From NCBI GenBank assembly GCA_934757945.1, contig CAKVLT010000058.1, positions 1-12,786 on the forward strand: a stretch of 12,786 nt of DNA, read 5' to 3'. This document shows, piece after piece, positions 7,033-12,786 of the stretch (the first letter of the stretch is position 1; every line of letters begins with the position of its first letter). A model generated the notes under the pieces. The model had not been told where the DNA came from. It saw only the letters and a list, made by a program, of their open reading frames with translations, and did no database searches. The translations under genes and the position numbers were made by a program. This DNA comes from an uncultured Bulleidia sp. GTDB lineage: Bacteria > Bacillota_I > Bacilli_A > Erysipelotrichales > Erysipelotrichaceae.

Positions 7033-8070
7033 ATGAAGCGTATTGTTTTGGTGTATCTGGGTAAAGAAAAATTACTAAAAATGCGTCAAGTGGTCAATCA
7101 TATACATAAAAAGAATGTAAAATATTTCAACGTAAGTGAGATATACGTTGTATGCACTTTTACAGTATTTCAAATACTCTCTGTAATCTCTGCAAACTTC
7201 TGGATTTTAGTGATTTGTCGACTGGGAGTAGCCTGTACACATGCCATTTTCTGGTCTATTGCTTCCCCTGTAGCTGTAAAGCTTGTAAACAAAGACCATA
7301 AATCCATGGCTTTAAGTATGATTATCACCGGTACAAGCATTGCCATGATCTTAGGATTACCTCTTGGAAGAGTAATAGGACTTGCGATTGGATGGAGAAT
7401 GACCTTTGCAGTTGTCGCAATGATTTCCGCCTGTATCTGTATCTATATGTTCTTTGTATTTCCTAAATTTGATAAAGGAGAACCATTCTCCTTATCCGGA
7501 TTTCCAAAGATATTCAGAAATAAAGCACTCATAGGTGTCTATGTAGTTACTTTCCTGTTTGCCACAGCCTACTATACAGCTTACAGTTATATTGATCCCT
7601 TCCTGAGTCAGGTTGCTCATGTATCAGACTCTGTTGCAACAATTGTATTAATGGTATTTGGAGGAGCAGGTATCTTAGGAAGTATCTTATTTTCCAGGAC
7701 TCATGATTCCCACAGAATTGGTTTTTTAACCTGTTCCATTGCAGGCATCTCAGTATGTGTTGCATTATTACAATTAGCTTCTGTCTCTGTACCAACCATC
7801 TTCTTATTATGTGCTGTATGGGGATTGTCTGCCACTTCCTTCAATGTAGCTTTTCAATCAGAAGTAATTACAGCTGCAGATGATTCTATTTCTACTGTTG
7901 CCATGGCATTATTTTCTTCAATCTTTAATCTTGGTATAGGACTTGGCACCTATATTGGTGGAATAACCGTTACTAACCTTTCCATTGCATGGATTGGGTA
8001 TGTCGGAGCTGTCTTTGGAGTACTTGCCCTATTGTATTTCCTTTTGAAGATGAAACCTGTACTGCATTAA
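7033..8070 (+). pseudogene. MFS exporter (DHA1/sugar-efflux type) lacking its first helices
   Basis: The 345-residue open frame becomes a clear drug or sugar exporter of the major facilitator superfamily from about residue 43 (FTVFQILSVISANFWILVICRLG). That matches the third to fourth helices of a normal protein. A motif-C-like segment follows in the fifth helix (GTSIAMILGLPLGRVIG), and the rest runs intact to a normal end. Relatives are about 390-400 residues, so helices 1-2 and the loop 2-3 motif A are missing. The first 36 residues are polar and unlike an MFS start, and no ribosome site precedes the ATG. The likely history is a deletion that fused a foreign 5' fragment to the gene. It is probably non-functional, although the frame remains open. 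Confidence 0.7.
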
Positions 8071-8092
8071 ATCTTTTCGTACGAATTCGTTT

Positions 8093-8149
8093 ATAAAAAC
8101 AATCGCAAAAAAATACGACCGCATTTGTGACTGCAACGGTCGTATTTTG
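8093..8149. repeat. Terminator-like direct repeat, copy 1
   Basis: About 57 nt nearly identical to 9494-9551, in the same orientation. It contains a strong hairpin (AAAATACGACCG pairing CGGTCGTATTTT), which on the minus strand ends in a run of seven T. It therefore works as the terminator of the AlbA_2 gene, and less well for the plus strand. Confidence 0.85.
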
Positions 8150-8151
8150 AA

Positions 8152-8195
8152 ACAGGCATTTCTATTCATCTATGACAGCGATGCCTGTCTTTTTT
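8152..8195 (+). terminator. Rho-independent terminator after the MFS gene
   Basis: ACAGGCAT (8152-8159) pairs ATGCCTGT (8181-8188) and is followed by CTTTTTT on the plus strand. Together with the repeat hairpin before it, this isolates the converging plus and minus transcripts. Confidence 0.75.
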
Positions 8196-8197
8196 AA

Positions 8198-9448
8198 TTA
8201 CAGTAATTTATATTTTGTTCCTCTGCCAGTACCTGTTTTTTCTACATAGTTTTTCAATATCATCGTATTCAGAATAGATGTCACTTTAGTTTTTCCGAAA
8301 GGAATCAATGTCAGAATTTCACTCATAGATTGTGCCTTAACTTTGCTCAGTGCATTATAAACAACCTGTTGGTCTTCTGTTAATTTCAGGGCATTGCATA
8401 CAGGCAAAGTAACTTTAATGGAATTCTCAAAAACTTCAAACAAAGGTTTCGCCTTACTGTCTGCATAAGCATCTTTAATCCTGAGTATTCCAGTTCCAAG
8501 CACTTCTACTATATGCAATCTGTAAAAAATATTGCCTATAACAGGGTTTCTCAGCATAGATACGTTACCACGAAGATATTCTTCCTTGGATAAACCTGCA
8601 GGTAATCCACCTGGCGAAGACACTTCAATTCTGTCTTCAAACATCAAAATGCGAATTTGTGCTGGTGTATCCCATGTTCTGTGAATCAAGGCATTTGCGA
8701 TGGTTTCTCTGAATGCAGCCTCTGGTATTTTTTCAACCTTTTTTCTTTGCATTCCATAAATCTCTTCATATTGATAAAAATTACGATATACTTCAACAGC
8801 CTTTTCCATAACCAACAGTATAGATTCATGGTCAAAAGTCATGCGATTCAGAATAATATTTATATTTTCACCAAATCTTGCAATATCTATTCCTGGGCAT
8901 GCATTTTTATCTGCCATCATTTCAGCCGCATGCGTATATCCACAAGTATTCGTATACAAATTTAATGTTTTTAATATATCCTGCGTTAAGGCACTGATAC
9001 CCAATGCTTTCTGTATTCTCTCTTCCAGTATAGTAAAAGAAAGATCTTGTGTTGTTGCCGGTAAATCTTCATAATGCATATTCTTTCCCTGCAATATCAG
9101 TCTTGTCAATTCCAGAGAATCCACTTCAATTGTAGCCGTATCATTTCTCTTATACGCTTTAGATTTATACGTATATGGTGTATTTATACCCGCCTGCACT
9201 TTAAGTATCACTGTTTTCTCAGTTTCTTTCACAGATAATTCGTAATGTGGTTGTGGATGAATCGTATCATTGATTTTATTTTCTATATCCAGACAAGCCT
9301 GTACAGGGTCAGATAATCCATGTGTACTCCCATCATCTGCTACACCAAACCATATTTCTCCACCATCATAGTTAGCAAACGCACTTACTGTTTTTAGAAA
9401 TGTATTTGAAATTTCAGATTTGAATTCCAAGCTTTTTGTTTCCTTCAT
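8198..9448 (-). CDS. AlbA_2 (Schlafen-like) domain protein with HATPase_c and winged helix
   Basis: A 416-residue cytosolic protein. Residues 1-115 form an AlbA_2 domain (LEFKSEIS, then AFANYDGGEIWFGVADDG). Residues about 240-330 match the GHKL-type ATPase module of RecG-like regulators, with an N-box-like RETIANALIHR at 247-257, SSPGGLP at 277-283 and VLGTGILRI at 316-324. Residues about 355-416 look like a winged helix-turn-helix. Such proteins are usually annotated as putative transcriptional regulators or 'ATP-dependent DNA helicase RecG-like', but there is no helicase core here. An AGGTGA ribosome site precedes the ATG. The gene stands alone between two copies of a 57-nt repeat. Its physiological role is unknown; a role in defence or stress is only a guess. 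Confidence 0.88.
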   Translation of the reverse strand: MKETKSLEFKSEISNTFLKTVSAFANYDGGEIWFGVADDGSTHGLSDPVQACLDIENKINDTIHPQPHYELSVKETEKTVILKVQAGINTPYTYKSKAYKRNDTATIEVDSLELTRLILQGKNMHYEDLPATTQDLSFTILEERIQKALGISALTQDILKTLNLYTNTCGYTHAAEMMADKNACPGIDIARFGENINIILNRMTFDHESILLVMEKAVEVYRNFYQYEEIYGMQRKKVEKIPEAAFRETIANALIHRTWDTPAQIRILMFEDRIEVSSPGGLPAGLSKEEYLRGNVSMLRNPVIGNIFYRLHIVEVLGTGILRIKDAYADSKAKPLFEVFENSIKVTLPVCNALKLTEDQQVVYNALSKVKAQSMSEILTLIPFGKTKVTSILNTMILKNYVEKTGTGRGTKYKLL

Positions 9449-9474
9449 ACTACATCACCTGCATCTTCAAAGAC

Positions 9475-9503
9475 ATTCTAATGCAGTTCATCCATAAAAA
9501 CAA
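9475..9503 (-). promoter_or_regulatory. Candidate promoter of the AlbA_2 gene
   Basis: On the minus strand TTGTTT (plus 9498-9503) and TAGAAT (plus 9475-9480) are separated by 17 nt. The -35 box lies inside repeat copy 2, so the repeat supplies both a terminator for the upstream unit and part of this promoter. Confidence 0.5.
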
Positions 9504-9551
9504 TCGTAAAAAAATACGACCGCATTTGTGACTGCAAACGTTCGTGTTTTT
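9494..9551. repeat. Terminator-like direct repeat, copy 2
   Basis: Near-identical to 8093-8149, with a handful of substitutions and one inserted A. Its hairpin (TACGACCG with CGTTCGTG) now carries a mismatch and a G-T pair, but still ends in a T-run on the minus strand. It lies just after the Hpt stop and is the likely terminator of the c-di-GMP operon. Confidence 0.85.
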
Positions 9552-9565
9552 GTTCTTTCGACTGA

Positions 9566-9913
9566 TTATTGTAACTGACGGATAGCTTCACAAAGTACAT
9601 TGTACTTTTCAGTAATCACTGTCATCAGTTCTTCTGTACCAGCCAGGGAACCGGCTCTTAATATTTCTGTAATTTCTTTTACAGGTTTCAGCAATCCTTC
9701 AAAGCCCAGATTCATACAGACACCTTTTAATGTATGTGCCGCCCTGAAGCTTTCCTCAACTTCTTTTGCATTCAGCTTTTCTACAAGCTGTGTATAAGAA
9801 TCATCACCAGGGAATTTCTTCACAAATCTTTCTACCAGGCCCTTTGTTCCAAAACGTCCCAGTACAGACTGAAAATCACCTTCAGCCACTGTATATAGCT
9901 CTTCAATTGTCAT
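9566..9913 (-). CDS. Hpt (histidine phosphotransfer) domain protein
   Basis: A 115-residue, all-helical protein consisting of one Hpt domain. The phosphorylation motif AAHTLKG is intact, with H60 as the phospho-accepting histidine. Hpt proteins shuttle phosphoryl groups between receiver domains in phosphorelays. It overlaps the 3' end of the GGDEF-REC-HD-GYP gene by 11 nt and has its own AAGGAG ribosome site 10 nt before the ATG, so the two are co-transcribed. The likely partner is the receiver domain of that protein. No histidine kinase is present in the window, so the phosphate source must be elsewhere. Confidence 0.9.
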   Translation of the reverse strand: MTIEELYTVAEGDFQSVLGRFGTKGLVERFVKKFPGDDSYTQLVEKLNAKEVEESFRAAHTLKGVCMNLGFEGLLKPVKEITEILRAGSLAGTEELMTVITEKYNVLCEAIRQLQ

Positions 9914-11936
9914 GTCTATCCCACTCCTTTATTTTCTGTATTTCTTCTTTATGTTCTGACACATGTGGACATCCTTCCGTATTCACATGCATTTCCCTGT
10001 CAATAAAAGCCAATTCCATTGGTATCTGATCTTGTATGTCCTGTAAACATTGTAATAACAAAGGATTAAAAATACCACACTGACCATCCTGAATCATCTG
10101 TAATGCCTTTTCAGCAGAATACGCCTCTTTGTATACTCGTTTAGAAGTTAACGCATCATACACATCTGCTATAGATACCACCTGAGCACTGACAGGGATA
10201 CTGTCACCTGCCAATCCATCCGGATATCCTTTGCCATCATATCTTTCATGATGCCACAGGCATATATCATGTGCCACCTGAATCAGAGGATTTCCCTTGA
10301 AAATAGGCAGTTCATCCAGAATATACGCACCTATGGTTGTATGTGTTTTCATCAGATCAAACTCTTCTTTGGTCAGTTTACCCGGTTTATTCAATACAGA
10401 GGAAGGTATGGATATTTTGCCTATATCGTGTAAAGCAGCCCCCAGTACAATTCTTTCCATCTCTTCATTGCTCATTGTGTACTTCGAAGAAATCTCCTGC
10501 AGTCTTTTTAACAGCAATCTTGTAATAGCCTGAATATGTAAGACATGTGCTCCGCTTTCTCCGTTTCTGAATTCTACAATATGAGAAAGGATACTTATTA
10601 ACATGAAGTTATTGGCTTTTTCTTCCCTTTGTTGCTGGGTAAGCATGGAAAACAGTTTTCTTTGTTTGGCATATAATCTGATGGTATTCTCCACACGTCT
10701 TTTGACAATATATCTGTCAAAAGGTCTCGGAATGAAATCTGTCACGCCTAAATTGTATGCCCTTTGTATATTGCTGTTATTTTCATCCGAAGAAATCATA
10801 ATCACAGGAATATCTTCCAGAATAGAGTTGTTACGCATCCATTCCAGCACATCGAATCCATCCACCTGCGGCATGACAAGATCCAATAATACCAGAGAAA
10901 TATCTTTCTGATTTTCCTTTAATACTTTTAAAGCTTCATTTCCATCATACACATGCAGAAATGTGTATTCTTCCTTTAGCATTTCCTCCAGAATTTCATG
11001 ATTCATTTCCACATCATCCACAATTAATACCAATGGTTTTGCATACTCACTGACAGTAGTGGAGCTGTCCAGATACTCTCCTGTCACATCTTCCAGTACA
11101 AATGCATTCCTGGATTGTTTGGCAGTATACATATTTTTATCTGCACAAGCTATGGCTTCTTTAATACTTTCCCCTTCAATTGCTTTTCCACCCGTACTGA
11201 TGGACAATTGAATACCTGGATATTCTTCTACACTGGCTGTACTGATTTCATCATGCAGATGTTGAATTTTTCTGAAGAATACTTCTTTAGGGGTTCCGGG
11301 CAAAATCATGACAAATTCATCTCCGCCAATACGTAACACATAATCATCTTTTCTGACCAGAGAACTCATCAGCTGTGCACAGGTTTTTAAAGCAAGATCC
11401 CCTGCATGATGTCCATAGGTATCATTGATTTCCTTAAAGTTATCCAGATCTATTAAAGCTATACCTCCGGATAATTTCTCTCTGGAAATCTTATCGTAGA
11501 ATCTTCTGTTATATACTTTGGTTAAAGAATCTGTATATAACTCCTGTTCATAGGAAGCCATCTTTTTTAAAAGCACGAGTTTCTCATCATGATCCGAAAA
11601 AACTTCCTCGTCCATTTCTGATATGATTTCTATAACAGCAGGTTCATGATCTATTTCTATATATCTGGCAATAATCTGAAAAAACGTATCATTATGATAG
11701 ATGAGTTTACGTAATGTTTTTTTCTCTCGTATTGCCTTCAGACATAAACAGTCCTTTTGTGTCACACGGTCATCCATCATACAGGTATGGTATTCACACA
11801 AGACTCCTAAACGCATCTGTTTTTCTTTCTGCTGTAATGCCGTATATCTCCATAAGCGCACATCATAGTATATTGGTTTTAATACTTCCACGATTTCTTT
11901 TGCTTTCTGAAGATCCATTTCTATACTTGTATTCAT
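9903..11936 (-). CDS. GGDEF-REC-HD-GYP cyclic-di-GMP synthase/phosphodiesterase
   Basis: A 677-residue cytosolic signalling protein when started at the ATG at 11936. Domains in order: an N-terminal sensor-like region with clustered cysteines (C47, C52, C63, C65); a GGDEF domain at about 130-285, with GGDEF at 204-208 and an inhibitory I-site RKDD at 195-198; a receiver domain at about 300-420, with acidic pair D307-D308 and phosphoacceptor D352; and an HD-GYP domain at about 440-640, with HD at 503-504 and HHERYDGKGYP at 562-572. Both catalytic modules look intact, so it may make and break c-di-GMP. The receiver has R404 where a conserved lysine is expected. A longer TTG start at 11990 is rejected because it has no ribosome site and forms the -35 box of the promoter. 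Confidence 0.9.
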   Translation of the reverse strand: MNTSIEMDLQKAKEIVEVLKPIYYDVRLWRYTALQQKEKQMRLGVLCEYHTCMMDDRVTQKDCLCLKAIREKKTLRKLIYHNDTFFQIIARYIEIDHEPAVIEIISEMDEEVFSDHDEKLVLLKKMASYEQELYTDSLTKVYNRRFYDKISREKLSGGIALIDLDNFKEINDTYGHHAGDLALKTCAQLMSSLVRKDDYVLRIGGDEFVMILPGTPKEVFFRKIQHLHDEISTASVEEYPGIQLSISTGGKAIEGESIKEAIACADKNMYTAKQSRNAFVLEDVTGEYLDSSTTVSEYAKPLVLIVDDVEMNHEILEEMLKEEYTFLHVYDGNEALKVLKENQKDISLVLLDLVMPQVDGFDVLEWMRNNSILEDIPVIMISSDENNSNIQRAYNLGVTDFIPRPFDRYIVKRRVENTIRLYAKQRKLFSMLTQQQREEKANNFMLISILSHIVEFRNGESGAHVLHIQAITRLLLKRLQEISSKYTMSNEEMERIVLGAALHDIGKISIPSSVLNKPGKLTKEEFDLMKTHTTIGAYILDELPIFKGNPLIQVAHDICLWHHERYDGKGYPDGLAGDSIPVSAQVVSIADVYDALTSKRVYKEAYSAEKALQMIQDGQCGIFNPLLLQCLQDIQDQIPMELAFIDREMHVNTEGCPHVSEHKEEIQKIKEWDRHDN

Positions 11937-11961
11937 ACAATTTCCCACTGTCACTGCGCTT

Positions 11962-11990
11962 ATTATATATAAAACCAAAATATAACTCAA
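11962..11990 (-). promoter_or_regulatory. Promoter of the c-di-GMP operon
   Basis: On the minus strand TTGAGT (plus 11985-11990) and a perfect TATAAT (plus 11962-11967) are separated by exactly 17 nt. Transcription would begin around 11955, about 20 nt before the ATG at 11936. Confidence 0.75.
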
Positions 11991-12015
11991 CGCAACTGCA
12001 TGAGTCTTCCTGAAT

Positions 12016-12046
12016 ATAAAAAAGAATTCCTGGCTACTGGAATCCT
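12016..12046 (-). terminator. Rho-independent terminator after the queT-like gene
   Basis: On the minus strand AGGATTCC pairs GGAATTCT (one G-T pair) around an 8-nt loop and is followed by TTTTTTAT. It lies about 10 nt after the transporter stop. Confidence 0.8.
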
Positions 12047-12055
12047 GTATATCTC

Positions 12056-12568
12056 TTATTTAAATAAATTGGTTTTACCAAGTGGTTTTAATAACAGCCA
12101 TCCAAGAATGACAGAAATCAATTCTCCAACTGCTACTTCACCACCCATGATAAGTGTGCCAAGTACTACATTCCCTTCAAAGTACAGCACAGCAAGTTCT
12201 GCACCGACAAAGAAGAAATTAAAGATGACAGGCATCAACACACTCCATAAAGGAAAGCCTTTTACTGTCTTATCCTTTAACATATATGTACACTCTGCTG
12301 CAAGGAACGTTGCAAGTGTACCAATAATGGCATCAATAAATCCTGTAGGATTGACTCCCATAAAAGCCCCTAACAGATTTGTCAGGAAACAACCCAATGT
12401 AACACCATAAATAGATGGTTTATACAATAGAGGTAAAATGGTTAATGCCTCTGCAATACGTACCTGGATATTTCCATAGGAAATAGGTGCCAGTGCCAAT
12501 GATACTACTGTGTATACTGCGGCAATCATCGCAATACGCACAAAAGTAAGTGTGTCTGTTTTTTTCAT
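12056..12568 (-). CDS. queT: QueT family queuosine-precursor transporter (ECF S component)
   Basis: A 170-residue membrane protein with five to six hydrophobic helices, matching the QueT family (COG4708). Typical segments are the N-terminal TFVRIAMIAAVYTVVSLALAP, IQVRIAEALTILPLL, and GVTLGCFLTNLLGA. QueT proteins are proposed substrate-binding subunits that take up preQ1 or preQ0 together with a shared ECF energising module, which is not in the window. AAGGAG (12580-12585) precedes the ATG with a rather long 11-nt spacing. The gene is transcribed alone behind a long structured leader. Substrate identity is by family; the structured leader supports it. Confidence 0.88.
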   Translation of the reverse strand: MKKTDTLTFVRIAMIAAVYTVVSLALAPISYGNIQVRIAEALTILPLLYKPSIYGVTLGCFLTNLLGAFMGVNPTGFIDAIIGTLATFLAAECTYMLKDKTVKGFPLWSVLMPVIFNFFFVGAELAVLYFEGNVVLGTLIMGGEVAVGELISVILGWLLLKPLGKTNLFK

Positions 12569-12579
12569 TACTACTACAT

Positions 12580-12711
12580 CTCCTTATTTTAGGTATACGT
12601 CAGGTAGCCGCTACTGACGAGACTTACGTCCAGTTCCTTATTTTACTCAGGAAACTGTATATGTAAATCTGGAATTTCATACCTTTATTCAGTAAAATAG
12701 CCACGAGGTAT
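12580..12711 (-). promoter_or_regulatory. Structured queT leader, candidate preQ1-type riboswitch
   Basis: Read on the minus strand, the leader holds ATACCT (plus 12706-12711), AGGTAT (12679-12684) and ATACCT (12591-12596), so the middle segment can pair with either outer one. Between the last two lie a CAGTTTCCT/AGGAACTG hairpin and a strong CGTCAG/CTGACG hairpin. TAAAATAAGGA occurs twice exactly: inside the first hairpin (12635-12645) and at the real ribosome site (12581-12591), so TTTCC can pair with either. This fits a translational switch. It does not match the preQ1-I or preQ1-II consensus I know; class III or a new class is possible. Confidence 0.5.
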
Positions 12712-12744
12712 AAGTGTGAAACATTATGATATGTAGCAGACATG

Positions 12745-12768
12745 ACAAAAAGAAGTGGCTATCCACTT
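12745..12768 (-). terminator. Terminator of a minus-strand gene beyond the right edge
   Basis: AAGTGG (12753-12758) pairs CCACTT (12763-12768) around a 4-nt loop and is followed on the minus strand by CTTTTTG. It most likely ends a transcript entering from outside the window. Confidence 0.65.
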
Positions 12769-12786
12769 AGTTAAAATCAAGATGAA

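Noticed and set aside
9903..11990. Plus-strand open frames opposite the c-di-GMP gene and the phn operon
   Set aside because: They have no recognisable domains or ribosome sites and lie over well-supported minus-strand genes.
12569..12786. T-box, TPP, SAM or cobalamin leader before queT
   Set aside because: None of their conserved cores, such as the T-box GGTGG-type bulge or the TPP CTGAGA pair, could be found.
1..12786. CRISPR array, rRNA, complete insertion sequence or phage genes
   Set aside because: No regularly spaced repeats, no rRNA-like segments, and no transposase, integrase or phage structural genes are seen.

Overview
The window looks like a chromosomal segment of a low-GC Gram-positive (Firmicutes), most likely a gut Erysipelotrichia or Clostridia relative. 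The reasons are strong AGGAGG-type ribosome sites, A+T-rich spacers, T-tailed hairpin terminators, a lipoprotein-type binding protein, HxlR, MATE and QueT families typical of that group, and a GGDEF/HD-GYP protein of Clostridia-like build. The species cannot be named from the sequence alone.

Layout, left to right. (1) 1-70: a GC-rich, structured, gene-free edge. (2) 97-4117, minus strand: a tight five-gene phosphonate-type ABC importer operon, transcribed binding protein (phnD), ATPase (phnC), permease, permease, metallophosphoesterase, ending in a clear terminator at 72-96. (3) 4350-6714: a MATE exporter and a small cupin on the minus strand, with a divergent HxlR regulator on the plus strand. 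This looks like a small stress or redox-responsive module. (4) 6771-8070: a scar region holding a decayed RelE/ParE toxin remnant and an MFS exporter that has lost its first membrane helices. (5) 8198-9448, minus: an AlbA_2/HATPase (Schlafen-like) regulator between two near-identical copies of a roughly 57-nt terminator-like repeat. (6) 9566-11936, minus: a two-gene c-di-GMP signalling unit, a GGDEF-REC-HD-GYP protein with an overlapping Hpt protein. (7) 12056-12568, minus: a QueT-type queuosine-precursor transporter with an unusually structured leader that looks like a riboswitch, and at the right edge the terminator of a gene lying outside the window.

How the parts work together. The phn-type operon would bind and import a phosphonate, phosphite or similar phosphorus compound. 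A cytosolic metal-dependent phosphoesterase is co-expressed, but no C-P lyase is present in the window. HxlR has a single cysteine near its N-terminus, as in thiol-sensing members of the family, and probably controls the cupin and perhaps the MATE pump. The c-di-GMP protein carries both a synthesis and a hydrolysis module around a receiver domain, and its Hpt partner suggests phosphorelay control by a kinase encoded elsewhere. The most interesting items are the switch-like queT leader, the repeat-flanked AlbA_2 gene, the bifunctional c-di-GMP/Hpt pair, and the toxin/transporter scar.
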